NCBI RefSeq assembly: GCF_015841355.1
Contig: NZ_CP064908.1
Location: forward strand, 682,001 to 746,000
From: Synechococcus sp. CBW1107
GTDB lineage: Bacteria; Cyanobacteriota; Cyanobacteriia; PCC-6307; Cyanobiaceae
Direction: 5' to 3'
DNA length: 64,000 nt
Every line of letters begins with the position of its first letter. The first letter of the stretch is position 1. The notes beneath the pieces were generated by a model. The model was not told the origin of the DNA. It worked only from the letters and a program-made list of their open reading frames with translations, and ran no database searches. Positions 19,050-27,286 of the stretch are shown here, piece after piece. The translations under genes and the position numbers were made by a program.

Positions 19050-20261
19050 TCACCAGCTCTCGCGGTCACTCACCCCAGAGGCACAGCGCCGCAGTCGCTG
19101 CTGATGCCCCTGCCAGCGGCGCTCCAGAACCGCCTGCAGCCGCTGGCGGAAGCGCTCCGGCGAGAAACGCTCGGCCCACTGGCGCTGGCGCTCCGCGGGC
19201 AGGCAGTGCCACAACTGTCCCTGCTCGAAATGCTCCAGCGCCTGAACCAGGGCCGTGGCGGTCTGCTGCTCGAACAGAAGGCCGGTGGGATGGGGGGCCT
19301 CGGCGGTCAGGCAGCGGACCGTGTCGAGCAGCCCCCCCTGGCCGAGGCCGATCACAGGAGCACCCGCGGCCATGGCCTCCACAGGGGCGATGCCGAAATC
19401 CTCCAGACCGGCGTAGAGGTAGGCCCGGCAGCGGCCCATCAGATGAGTCACCCGCTCGGCGGAACAGGCCCCCAGCAGCGTCACGGTGGGGCCGGCCAGG
19501 GCCTGCAGGCGGGCCCGCTCCGGCCCGTCGCCCACCACCAGCAGGGGCAGGCCCAGGCGATTGCAGGCCTCGATCACCAGATCCACCCGCTTGTAGGGCA
19601 CCAGGCGGCAAAGGCTCAGGTAGAAGTCGCCCCGGGGCAGGTCCCAGCGAAAACGGTCGACCGCCACAGGCGGATGCAGCACCTGGCTGAAGCGGCGCCA
19701 GCAGCGCCAGATCCGCCGTGCCGTGAAGCGCGAGTTGGCCAGCAGATGGTCGACCCGTGTGCTGCTGCTCACATCCCACTGGCGCAGCTGATGCAGCTGC
19801 CAGCGCACCCAGGGGCCCAGGGGGCCTCGGGCGATGGCAGACCCGGCCAGGTAGGCCTGCATCTGGTCCCAGGCGTAGCGGACCGGTGTGTGCACATAAC
19901 TGATGTGGAGCTGATCGGGGCCGGTGAGCACCCCCTTGGCCACCAGGTGGTTGCTGCTGAGCACCAGGGGATAGCCCCCGAGATCGAGCTGCTCGATCGC
20001 CAGCGGCAGCAACGGCAGGTACTGCTGCACATGGCTCACCCCCCAGGGCAGGCGCTGGATGAAACTCGTCCGGATGTGCCGGCCCTCCAGCCAGCTGCCC
20101 GGCCGGGCACTCTCGCCATCCACCAGAGCGAAGAGGCTGGCGGCGGGACGGCCCTCGCCGAGAAGCCGATCGATCTGCTGCACCACCAGTTCGGCCCCAC
20201 CGACCGAGCGCGGCGTGAACCACTCGTGCACGAGGGCGATCCGGCTGGGAAGTCCTGACAT
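19050..20261 (-). CDS. Glycosyltransferase, family 4/1 (GT-B fold)
   Basis: 403 residues. The N-terminal acceptor domain starts IALVHEWFTPRSVGGAE and the C-terminal donor domain has LCRLVPYKRVDLVIEA, LLVVGDGPER and the nucleotide-sugar motif EDFGIAPVEAMAAGAPVIGL. It probably adds a hexose to an envelope glycan lipid carrier. It sits 44 bases before the initiating sugar transferase in the same direction, so the pair likely serves one surface-polysaccharide pathway. Sugar specificity cannot be read. Confidence 0.9.
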   Translation of the reverse strand: MSGLPSRIALVHEWFTPRSVGGAELVVQQIDRLLGEGRPAASLFALVDGESARPGSWLEGRHIRTSFIQRLPWGVSHVQQYLPLLPLAIEQLDLGGYPLVLSSNHLVAKGVLTGPDQLHISYVHTPVRYAWDQMQAYLAGSAIARGPLGPWVRWQLHQLRQWDVSSSTRVDHLLANSRFTARRIWRCWRRFSQVLHPPVAVDRFRWDLPRGDFYLSLCRLVPYKRVDLVIEACNRLGLPLLVVGDGPERARLQALAGPTVTLLGACSAERVTHLMGRCRAYLYAGLEDFGIAPVEAMAAGAPVIGLGQGGLLDTVRCLTAEAPHPTGLLFEQQTATALVQALEHFEQGQLWHCLPAERQRQWAERFSPERFRQRLQAVLERRWQGHQQRLRRCASGVSDRESW

Positions 20262-20364
20262 GCCGGCACGGTAGGGCCCGCGCCTGTGCGATCACATCAC
20301 GAAAACTCTCAGCTGATTGCGTGCCCAGGCCTGGATCTGGATGCTGAACTGAGCTCAGCCAGCC

Positions 20365-20607
20365 ATGCCCATCCGCGACCTGCTTGAAGATGCCCTCGAG
20401 GAACCCTCGATCGGGCTCACCCCATGCTTCAGCTGGCATGCCACCCCCGTGGGAATCGCTGCCCTCTGGCGTGCTGGAGCGGCTCCAGCCATCCCTCCGT
20501 ACGAGACCGCCCTCAAGGAAGGGCTCGACGTCGGGCTGGATCTCAGCCGCGAAGAACGGGAGTTCCACCAGGTGCGCATGGGGCTGGTGCTTCTGTTCCA
20601 TTCCTGA
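20365..20607 (+). CDS. Small conserved hypothetical protein
   Basis: 80 residues from ATG 20365. The sequence is mostly soluble, with an acidic start (MPIRDLLEDALEEPS) and a central FSWHATPVGIAALW stretch. No family or motif is recognised. It is read toward a small membrane protein that starts 13 bases after its stop, and divergent from the glycosyltransferase gene. Coding character is supported by position and codon use only. Confidence 0.5.
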   Translation: MPIRDLLEDALEEPSIGLTPCFSWHATPVGIAALWRAGAAPAIPPYETALKEGLDVGLDLSREEREFHQVRMGLVLLFHS

Positions 20608-20620
20608 TGCAGCCGAACCG

Positions 20621-20872
20621 ATGAGTGAGCCCCCCGGCAACTCCACTCCAGCGCGGGGGGCGGTATCGATCTGGCAGCTCAAGCCCTGGTGGTGCCAGCC
20701 CTGGTCCATCCTGCTCACCGGGGTGCTCCTGATCGCCGGCAGCTGGTTCTGGCTGGGCCGCTGGTGGCTTACCGTTCCTCTCTCCACAGGCGTGCTGCTG
20801 TGGTGGTGGCTGTTCCTCGTGCTGATGCCCCGTCAGCTGAGCAGCCTGTCAGGACCGGAGGACATCGGTTGA
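20621..20872 (+). CDS. Small membrane protein, DUF6737-like
   Basis: 83 residues from ATG 20621. The pattern WQLKPWWCQPWSILLTG followed by two hydrophobic helices (about residues 30-45 and 50-70) and a short tail resembles the cyanobacterial DUF6737 family as I remember it. The function is unknown. The many Trp residues at membrane borders suggest a thylakoid or plasma-membrane protein. It follows the 80-residue gene by 13 bases. Confidence 0.65.
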   Translation: MSEPPGNSTPARGAVSIWQLKPWWCQPWSILLTGVLLIAGSWFWLGRWWLTVPLSTGVLLWWWLFLVLMPRQLSSLSGPEDIG

Positions 20873-20979
20873 AATGCAACCGATCCGACAGCGTCAGCTC
20901 CAGCCTTTCCGTTGGATGGTGATGACGGCACGATCCAGAGGGCGTACGCCATTCCGTTCCTTCCCAACCACGAGTCGCC

Positions 20980-21189
20980 ATGAGTTACGAACCCGGTACC
21001 AGTGAATGCCGGCTGCTGATCGACAGCAAGGACCAGATCGAAGCAGTCCTGGCCAACCTCGCCAAGCTCGAGAACACCGATCACATCCGCATGCAGTTGC
21101 TGGCGGTCTACAACCAGCTGGAAGGTCTCCACGACCTCAGGCGGAGCAAGCCAGCCGCGGCGATCCCAGGCAGGGATGGAAGCGCCTGA
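20980..21189 (+). CDS. Small conserved cyanobacterial hypothetical protein
   Basis: 69 residues, soluble and helical in character (DSKDQIEAVLANLAKLENTD, then MQLLAVYNQLEGLHDLRR). No known motif. Its 3' end overlaps by 53 bases the end of a convergent 134-residue gene, and the last dozen residues (KPAAAIPGRDGSA) may be poorly conserved for that reason. Confidence 0.55.
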   Translation: MSYEPGTSECRLLIDSKDQIEAVLANLAKLENTDHIRMQLLAVYNQLEGLHDLRRSKPAAAIPGRDGSA

Positions 21190-21541
21190 GGAATGCATCC
21201 AGCTCGATCGGTCCGCAGCGCCGCCGCCAGCCCTGCTCGGCGATGGGGTGCCTCCAGGCGGTGATCCGAAGCGGCAGGCGTCCCTGAGGTCTGTACACGA
21301 TCAGATAGCGGTAACGGCAATCGCGGCGAAACTCCGGCGACCCCAGGGGTTCGGCATGGAGATGGCAGCGCAGGAAGCCGGCCACCAGACCGCCTGGACC
21401 GTGCCCATCGGTCCGGCAGGTCTCGAGGGCAGTACCCAGCCTCAGGGCCGCCCCGGCTGGATCCCCCTGACGGGGGAAGTAGAGATGAACAGGTCCCCAG
21501 CCGGGAAAGCCCAGGAAGGAGTACACCGCGGGGATGTCCAT
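21137..21541 (-). CDS. Hypothetical protein, 134 residues
   Basis: 134 residues from ATG 21541. The sequence has globular character (CRYRYLIVYRPQGRLPLRI, GPIELDAFLRRF) with several Cys and Arg, but no family is recognised. Its start overlaps the start of a divergent secreted protein (ATG 21534 or 21540), so the two cannot have ordinary leaders. Its end overlaps the convergent 69-residue gene. The alternative is that this frame is not translated. Confidence 0.5.
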   Translation of the reverse strand: MDIPAVYSFLGFPGWGPVHLYFPRQGDPAGAALRLGTALETCRTDGHGPGGLVAGFLRCHLHAEPLGSPEFRRDCRYRYLIVYRPQGRLPLRITAWRHPIAEQGWRRRCGPIELDAFLRRFHPCLGSPRLACSA

Positions 21542-22049
21542 GGCAACGGCTCAAGAAGGTCCGCTTCCTCAATGCCCCGGCTGTCCCAGTGGTCGCTGGG
21601 GTCGCCGCTCCCTGGGGTCCCTGCTGCTGCTGGGCCTGATGGTCTGTGCCGGAATGGCCCTGGCCCAGCAGCACCATGGCGACACCGCCAGCCTGGCTTC
21701 CCTCCTGCGGGTGGGTGAACCGATCGTCACGGCCGACCAACGCCTGTTGCAGCTGGGCTGGCGGCCCGCAGCGGCCGCCGGCGCCGATGCCCTCGACCGG
21801 GAGCGCTCCGGCAGCCGCCTGGCCAGCCTCAGTGGCTGCGCCGGCACGGGACCGGGCTACTGCCGCTTCGATTACCGCAGGGGAAGGGCCAGGCTGGCGG
21901 TGATCACGCTGCCGTCCGTGTCGGACCATCGGGACGGGCCCCAGGTGCTGCGCTGGATCGATGAAGCCAGCGGTCAGCGCTGGGGTCTCTGTCAGGACGA
22001 CCCCTCCGGTGAGCTGGCCCCCTGCAGCCCCGAGAGGCGCCAGGACTGA
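21534..22049 (+). CDS. Secreted or membrane-anchored hypothetical protein
   Basis: 171 residues from ATG 21534 (ATG 21540 is equally possible). A Cys pair (CPGCPSG) is followed by a hydrophobic segment ending in a signal-peptide-like ALAQQ (LGSLLLLGLMVCAGMALAQQ, residues about 27-46). The mature part of about 125 residues contains LSGCAGTGPGYCRFDYR and LCQDDPSGELAPC, suggesting disulphide bonds outside the cytoplasm. No family recognised. Confidence 0.6.
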   Translation: MSMATAQEGPLPQCPGCPSGRWGRRSLGSLLLLGLMVCAGMALAQQHHGDTASLASLLRVGEPIVTADQRLLQLGWRPAAAAGADALDRERSGSRLASLSGCAGTGPGYCRFDYRRGRARLAVITLPSVSDHRDGPQVLRWIDEASGQRWGLCQDDPSGELAPCSPERRQD

Positions 22050-22108
22050 GCCGGGTGCCCATGGCAGGCGAGCCGATAGGTTTGGGCCGTTGCCGCTGCC
22101 GCAGGCCG

Positions 22109-22219
22109 ATGGGTTTGGAGAACAAGCAACGCCCCCCCTGGCTGAACTGGCTGTTCCTGCTGATCTTTCTCTGGAGCAGCTGGCAGTTGGCGGGGTTCTG
22201 GTTCGAGCGGCTGCAGTGA
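22109..22219 (+). CDS. 36-residue single-pass membrane microprotein
   Basis: ATG 22109 to TGA 22219 encodes a short Lys/Arg-containing start (MGLENKQRPPW), one hydrophobic helix (WLFLLIFLWSSWQLAGFW) and the tail FERLQ. The architecture resembles the small photosystem or cytochrome-complex subunits and other membrane microproteins. I cannot match it to a named subunit. The reading frame closes cleanly and lies in the gap after the secreted protein. Translation is inferred. Confidence 0.5.
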   Translation: MGLENKQRPPWLNWLFLLIFLWSSWQLAGFWFERLQ

Positions 22220-22229
22220 TGGCGTCGCC

Positions 22230-22556
22230 CTACTGATCGTCGAGGGCCTGCCTGAGGCGCGACAGCAGCGTGCGGCGGGCCACCTCCGGGCTCAGGCCCT
22301 GGTCGCTCGCTTCCTTCACCCACTCCTGGGCGGCCTGGATGAGGGCCTCCAGACCCGGCGCTCCCGAACGCAGGGCCTGAAAGGAGGCCATCAGGTCCTG
22401 GTCCAGGGCCTGGGAAGGATCTCCGCAGACGATGTACTGGCGGCCATCACTGCCTGTGTAGAGCAGGCTGCCCTCGGGTCCCCGCAGGGGAGCGGTGGCG
22501 GGAACGGTCAGAGAGGAGTCGGGACCCAGAGACGGGTCGTCGTCGGAGCGGGTCAT
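22230..22556 (-). CDS. Conserved hypothetical protein
   Basis: 108 residues, acidic N-terminus (MTRSDDDPSLGPDSS) then a beta hairpin-like LLYTGSDGRQYIVCGD and a helical C-terminal half (LEALIQAAQEWVKEAS, ARRTLLSRLRQALDDQ). No catalytic motif is seen. It lies 35 bases downstream of ppk2 on the same strand and may belong to the same transcript. Confidence 0.6.
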   Translation of the reverse strand: MTRSDDDPSLGPDSSLTVPATAPLRGPEGSLLYTGSDGRQYIVCGDPSQALDQDLMASFQALRSGAPGLEALIQAAQEWVKEASDQGLSPEVARRTLLSRLRQALDDQ

Positions 22557-22591
22557 GGCGAGGGGGCAATGGGGCGGATGCAGCTGCGGAT

Positions 22592-23599
22592 TCAGGGATA
22601 GGCGTTGGGAACGAAGAACTGCTCATTCATCGGCGGACGGTGGTAATCACCGACGGTCTTACGAGGAGGCAGTTCGATCGGAGCGGGCGTCATGTCCTCG
22701 TAGGGGATCTTGGAGAGCAGATGACGGATGCAGTTGAGCCGGGCCCGGCGCTTGTCATCGGCCTCAACGGTGAACCACGGTGCCTCGGGGATGTTGGTGT
22801 GGGCGAACATCTGGTCCTTGGCCTTCGAGAACTCCACCCAGCGGTCGCGCGACTCCAGATCCATCGGCGAGAGCTTCCAGCGGCGGGCTGGATCATCCAG
22901 CCGGGAGCGGAAGCGGACTTCCTGCTCCTCGTCGCTGACCGAAAACCAGTACTTGAGCAGAACGATGCCGGAGCGCACCAGCATGCGCTCGAACTGAGGG
23001 GCCGATTGCATGAACTCCTCCACCTGCTCGTCGGTGCAGAAGCCCATCACCCGTTCCACGCCGGCACGGTTGTACCAGCTGCGATCGAACATCACGATCT
23101 CACCGGCAGCCGGGAAGTGCTCCACATAGCGCTGGAAATACCACTGGGTGCGCTGCTGATCCGAGGGCGTGCCGAGCGCGACGACATTGCAACCCCGAGG
23201 GTTGAGTGGTTCGGTGATGCGCTTGATGGCCCCTCCTTTGCCCGCTGCATCACGACCCTCGAAAAGAATGATCAGGCGAAAGCCGACATGCTTGATCCAG
23301 TACTGCATCTTCACCAGTTCGACCTGGAGTTTCTCCAGCTCTTTCTCGTAAAATTTGCGGCTGAGTTTGACCTGTTTATCTTCAGGTGGCGCTCCCAGAT
23401 CGTCTTCACTTTCCCCCAGCAGATGGGAGGGGTGGTAGCGGTCCTGCTGACCGTTGGGGGCATAAGGAGAATGGGACCCGGGCAGGAAAGACTCCGGACC
23501 GGTGTCTCCGTGGCGGTCCTTCCTGGGCTTGGTCTTGGCGGAGCCCTGCTGGCCGGGGGTGGCCTTTTTGCCCTCACTCTTGCCTTTGCCTTTACCCAT
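22592..23599 (-). CDS. ppk2: Polyphosphate kinase 2
   Basis: 335 residues from ATG 23599. PPK2 moves phosphate between polyphosphate and nucleotides (usually making GTP or ATP from the diphosphate). The core has Walker A ILFEGRDAAGKGGAIK and the Walker B region MFDRSWYNRAGVERVMGFC, with the helical lid rich in Arg. The N-terminal 60 residues are Lys/Gly-rich and look disordered, with a pattern (MGKGKGKSEGKKA) that could bind polyphosphate or nucleic acid. Upstream on the same strand lie a histidine kinase (66 bases away) and its response regulator. Confidence 0.93.
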   Translation of the reverse strand: MGKGKGKSEGKKATPGQQGSAKTKPRKDRHGDTGPESFLPGSHSPYAPNGQQDRYHPSHLLGESEDDLGAPPEDKQVKLSRKFYEKELEKLQVELVKMQYWIKHVGFRLIILFEGRDAAGKGGAIKRITEPLNPRGCNVVALGTPSDQQRTQWYFQRYVEHFPAAGEIVMFDRSWYNRAGVERVMGFCTDEQVEEFMQSAPQFERMLVRSGIVLLKYWFSVSDEEQEVRFRSRLDDPARRWKLSPMDLESRDRWVEFSKAKDQMFAHTNIPEAPWFTVEADDKRRARLNCIRHLLSKIPYEDMTPAPIELPPRKTVGDYHRPPMNEQFFVPNAYP

Positions 23600-23665
23600 C
23601 AAGCTCTGCTCCGAACCCCCGACGATCCCTCCTGTCTAGAGGCATCCCCGTGAACAGAGTGTGAG

Positions 23666-25030
23666 TCAAGGGCAGATTGTTGAGGCCCTGACACGGCCAT
23701 CGGCAAGGGAATGGCCACTGAGGCTCACGCAGAACGTCCCGGGGGACTCCTGGGGTGAGAGGTCCACCAGGGGCTCCACCCCCAGCCGCAATTCACCGCC
23801 ATGGGTGCGGGCCACCCTCTGGGCGATCGCCAGACCCAGACCACAGTGACCGTGACCGCTGCGGGCCTCATCAAGCCGCTGGAAAGGCATCAGCGCCTGG
23901 GAACGCTGATCCTCGGCGATGCCCTCACCCTGATCCCAGACCTGCAGCTCGAAGCCGTCCCGTTGCCAGGCCCGCAGCACCAACCGCACGGGAGGCGTCC
24001 CATAGCTGAGGGCATTGTCGATCAGGTTGGCCACGGCGCGTCCCAGGGCGATCGGCTGAACCGTGGCGGTGACAGGGGCCAGATCGAGCTCCACCGGCTG
24101 GCCGTCGTACCGGGCCGCCAGCTCCGCCAGCAGCTCCGCCAGAGGCACGCTCACCGCCACCTCTCCTCCCCCGCCACCGGCAAAGAGCAGGAACTGGCCC
24201 GTGATCCGCTCGAGGTCGTCGAGATCGGCGCCGGCCCTGGCGCTGGCGGAGGCGTCCCCCAGCAGCGACAGACGTAGCCGCAGCCGCGTGAGCGGGGTCT
24301 TGATGTCGTGGGCGATGCCCGCGAGCATCGTCGCCCGCTCCCGCTCACTGTCCTCCAGGCGCTGGAGCATGGCGTTGAAGCGCTGGGCCAGGCGGCGCAC
24401 CTCGGGAGCGCCGCGCTGGGGCATGGGCTCCGGTTGCGCATCGAGGCCCACCCGAGCCAGGGCCCGCTCCAGCTGCTGCAGCGGCCGCTGCACTTCCAGC
24501 AGCAGGAACAGGGCCCCGGCCATCACACTGCCGCTCACAAGCGAGAGCGTCACCAGCAACGGGTCGGGTGGCCAGCCGAAACGGGGCCGAATGGGGGCAT
24601 AGAGCCAGACCGGCTCCAGGGGTGAGGCCAGCTCGATCCAGACACCTCGGGCCGCACCGTGATTCGGCACCACCTCGGGGCAGCGGGGGAGGCGGCGACA
24701 CAGCTCGAGCTGCAGCTGATCGGCTTGCCGCTCGAGGCGTGCATCATCCCCCTGGCCGAGCAGACTCCAGCGGCGGGGGGATCGAGGCGGCTGACCCACG
24801 CCCAGCTGCAGGCCGCTGAGCTGGGAGACGGTGGCCGGCGGGAAGCGCTCCAGCGCCAGCTCCGAGAGCCTCAGGTTCAGGGCCACCTGGGGACCCATCT
24901 GGGCGATCTGAGCCTGGCCGATCCGAGTACCGAGCAGGGCCTGAAGCAACACCAGGCTGAGGGCCCACCCCCCCAGAAAGAACACCCCGAGGCGCAGCGA
25001 GAGGGCAGCGGAGCGCATCGAGGGGGCCAT
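23666..25030 (-). CDS. Two-component sensor histidine kinase (EnvZ-like)
   Basis: 454 residues. Membrane helices at about residues 12-33 and 158-178 flank a periplasmic sensor of about 120 residues with a Cys pair (ELCRRLPRCPE). A HAMP linker follows, then the phosphorylated His241 (GIAHDIKTPLTRLRLR), N box (RAVANLIDNALSYG), G1 (WDQGEGIAE) and G2 (GHCGLGLAIAQR). It is 3 bases downstream of an OmpR-type regulator, its likely partner. The signal is unknown; the downstream ppk2 suggests phosphate or osmotic/energy stress as a guess. Confidence 0.92.
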   Translation of the reverse strand: MAPSMRSAALSLRLGVFFLGGWALSLVLLQALLGTRIGQAQIAQMGPQVALNLRLSELALERFPPATVSQLSGLQLGVGQPPRSPRRWSLLGQGDDARLERQADQLQLELCRRLPRCPEVVPNHGAARGVWIELASPLEPVWLYAPIRPRFGWPPDPLLVTLSLVSGSVMAGALFLLLEVQRPLQQLERALARVGLDAQPEPMPQRGAPEVRRLAQRFNAMLQRLEDSERERATMLAGIAHDIKTPLTRLRLRLSLLGDASASARAGADLDDLERITGQFLLFAGGGGGEVAVSVPLAELLAELAARYDGQPVELDLAPVTATVQPIALGRAVANLIDNALSYGTPPVRLVLRAWQRDGFELQVWDQGEGIAEDQRSQALMPFQRLDEARSGHGHCGLGLAIAQRVARTHGGELRLGVEPLVDLSPQESPGTFCVSLSGHSLADGRVRASTICP

Positions 25031-25033
25031 GGC

Positions 25034-25759
25034 TCAGCGGTTGCGGGGCTGGCCGTCGGGAACGAACACGTAGCCATAGCCCCAGACCGTCTGGAGGTAG
25101 CGCGGTCGGCTGGGATCGGGCTCCACCAGCCGCCTCACCCGCGAGACCTGCACGTCCATGCTGCGGGTGTCGGTGTCGCTGGCGGGACCTCGGGCCAGCT
25201 CGATCAGACGCTCCCGCGACAGGGGGCGGTGGGGATGCTGCACGAAGGCCGCCAGCAGGCTGAACTCACCGCTGGTGATCGTCACAGGTTGATTCTGCCG
25301 CTCCAGGGTGCGGGCGGAGAGATCCAGCACATTGTCGCCGAAGTGCACCAGCTCGCCATCGGCGAGCGGGGTGCCTGCGGGCAGGGTGCCGCGGCGGCGC
25401 AGCACGGCTTCGATGCGGGCCATCAGCTCCCGGGGCAGAAACGGCTTGGCCAGATAGTCATCGGCGCCCTGCTCCAGCCCGATGATCCGGTCGACCGCCT
25501 CGCCGCGGGCCGTGAGCATCACCACGGGCAGATCGTCGCTGGCATCCCGCAGGCGCCGCAGCAGGGTGAGGCCGTCGTCGCCTGGCAGCATCAGATCGAG
25601 CACCACCAGGTCGGGGCGCTGGAACTCCAGCCGGGCCATCAGCTGGCGGCCGTCGGTGAGGCAGCGCACCTCATAGCCCTGGTCGGTGAGATAAGTGCCC
25701 AGCAACTGGCGCAGTTCGGGGTCGTCATCGACCACCCAGATCGTGTGGGTTCGGCTCAA
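25034..25759 (-). CDS. Response regulator, OmpR/PhoB family
   Basis: 241 residues. Receiver domain: acidic pocket VVDDDPE, phospho-acceptor Asp55 (VVLDLMLPGDDG), the Thr of VVMLTARG and the Lys of LAKPF. A winged-helix domain follows (GEFSLLAAFVQHPHRPLSRERL, then VSRVRRLVEPDP and YLQTVWGYGYVF). It controls transcription with the kinase encoded 3 bases downstream. The sequence is closer to OmpR than to RpaB by its short linker and the TVWGYGYVF end, but this is by eye. Confidence 0.93.
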   Translation of the reverse strand: MSRTHTIWVVDDDPELRQLLGTYLTDQGYEVRCLTDGRQLMARLEFQRPDLVVLDLMLPGDDGLTLLRRLRDASDDLPVVMLTARGEAVDRIIGLEQGADDYLAKPFLPRELMARIEAVLRRRGTLPAGTPLADGELVHFGDNVLDLSARTLERQNQPVTITSGEFSLLAAFVQHPHRPLSRERLIELARGPASDTDTRSMDVQVSRVRRLVEPDPSRPRYLQTVWGYGYVFVPDGQPRNR

Positions 25760-25940
25760 GGCGGAGGCCGCAGCTGGCCCGACTGTATGGAGTGGACGCC
25801 GTCACGCCCAGGGGGATCCAGCCGCGGGGCTTGCCAAAGGTGACTCCCCGGCTCTGCAGACAGGTCCGGTCATGGCTTGGCCCCGGCAACCGCTGCCGCA
25901 GGGGCTGACCGGGGCCGCCGACCTCCATAGGGTGAACGCC

Positions 25941-26441
25941 ATGGCGACCACCACCAGCTCCAGAAGACGACCCGACCGCTCAGCCGGCCAAGGCCCGCTG
26001 TGGCTGGTGGTGGTGGCCGGCCTGCTGCTGAGCCTGGCGGGACCGGGGCTCGCCCAGGACACCCGGTCGCTGCAGCTCTACCACGAGCGGATGCAGGCCT
26101 GGTTCGAGCGCCTGGACCGCAACCGCGATGGCAGGCTGACTCCCCAGGAAAGCCGGGGCCAGCCCTACCTGGAAACGAATTTCCAGCGGCTGGATCAGGA
26201 GGGCCGGGGCTACCTTCTCCCCAGCGACCTGAGTCCCCGTCAGAAGGTCTTTCTGGGAGTGCGGCTGCGCACGGTGTTCGCCCAGTCCGACCGCAATGGC
26301 GATGGTCGGCTCAGCCGCCAGGAGGCACGGTCCTTCCCCTGGCTGGACCGTCGGTTCTCGGAAATCGACCTGAATCGAGATGGAGCCGTGACCCTGCAGG
26401 AGGTGTGGGAGTCGAGAAAGTCGCTGGCTCCTCGGCCCTGA
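25941..26441 (+). CDS. Secreted EF-hand calcium-binding protein
   Basis: 166 residues from ATG 25941. A basic start (SSRRRPDRS) and hydrophobic segment (LWLVVVAGLLLSLAGPGLAQ) form a signal peptide with likely cleavage after LAQ. Three good EF-hand loops follow: DRNRDGRLTPQE, DRNGDGRLSRQE and DLNRDGAVTLQE, plus a degenerate fourth (DQEGRGYLLPSD). It should bind Ca2+ in the periplasm. Nothing in the window shows a partner. Confidence 0.85.
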   Translation: MATTTSSRRRPDRSAGQGPLWLVVVAGLLLSLAGPGLAQDTRSLQLYHERMQAWFERLDRNRDGRLTPQESRGQPYLETNFQRLDQEGRGYLLPSDLSPRQKVFLGVRLRTVFAQSDRNGDGRLSRQEARSFPWLDRRFSEIDLNRDGAVTLQEVWESRKSLAPRP

Positions 26442-26456
26442 GCGCGGGGGCTGCGC

Positions 26457-26912
26457 TCAGCGCTCAGGCCGGTCGGGCGGACGGATGCGCACCACTGACC
26501 ACACCAGCCGGGCCACACCAGCCGGCAGTGCCAGCACCCCACCCAGCCCGGGCATCGCCAGGCGCAGCAGGCGGTACATCCCGTTGATCAGCAACAGCAG
26601 CGCAGCCACGGCCAGCCCCAGGACCAGCAGCACCCCGAACGCCTGCAGCAGGCCCACCAGCAGACGGATCAACCCCTGGCCGATCTCGCTGAGTCCGCTG
26701 ATCAGGGCGCTGATCACCTTGCTGAGCACCAGCAGTGAATCCAGCCGGCTGGGGAGCTGCATCAGCAGCACCAGCACACCGATTCCAGCCGTCCCGTTCA
26801 GCAGGGCCATCCCCGCCTCCCGCCAGGAGGACCCTCTCCGCCGCTGGCGGGAGGAGAACACCTTGCGGGGCAACTGACTCTTGCGGCCCGGATCCGGCAG
26901 GTGGGGCTTCAT
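26457..26912 (-). CDS. Small membrane protein of unknown function
   Basis: 151 residues. A basic N-terminal region of about 35 residues (PRKVFSSRQRRRGSSW) is followed by three hydrophobic segments, including LLQAFGVLLVLGLAVAALLL, and a basic C-terminus. No family recognised. Its stop is 15 bases from that of the convergent EF-hand gene; a 12-base gap separates it from the 80-residue gene upstream on the same strand. Confidence 0.65.
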   Translation of the reverse strand: MKPHLPDPGRKSQLPRKVFSSRQRRRGSSWREAGMALLNGTAGIGVLVLLMQLPSRLDSLLVLSKVISALISGLSEIGQGLIRLLVGLLQAFGVLLVLGLAVAALLLLINGMYRLLRLAMPGLGGVLALPAGVARLVWSVVRIRPPDRPER

Positions 26913-26924
26913 GGCGGCGGCCTC

Positions 26925-27167
26925 TCAATCGAGCGTGTAGCCCGCACCTCGCATCCAGCGCTCGAATTCCAGCAGCACCAGTTCATTGGGGCAATCCACC
27001 AGGCTGAGACCCGCCACCGTGCAATCCCCCTGGCCGCCGTGGTGAAGCGAGAGGTGAAAGTCCTTGCCGCTGAGGCCGCAGACCTCGGGATCACTGCGCA
27101 CAACCACATCGAGGGAGGCCCCCAGCCGATTCACCCGGCGGCGCAGTTCGGACCAGCTGCTGGTCAT
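26925..27167 (-). CDS. Small conserved hypothetical protein
   Basis: 80 residues, soluble, with a single-domain look (SWSELRRRVNRLGASLDVV, FHLSLHHGGQGDCTVAG, CPNELVLLEFERWMRGAGY). No motif is known to me. It is read into the membrane protein gene 12 bases downstream. Confidence 0.55.
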   Translation of the reverse strand: MTSSWSELRRRVNRLGASLDVVVRSDPEVCGLSGKDFHLSLHHGGQGDCTVAGLSLVDCPNELVLLEFERWMRGAGYTLD

Positions 27168-27286
27168 GGCTTTGTCGTCATCGCAGCAGGGCCATGGAGT
27201 TCAGCATCATCGGCAGGCCAACCGACCCAGTCGGACTTTCCCTCTGAGTGTGGCCACAGGTTCCTGTTCGTCAATGGGGCAGGCAC

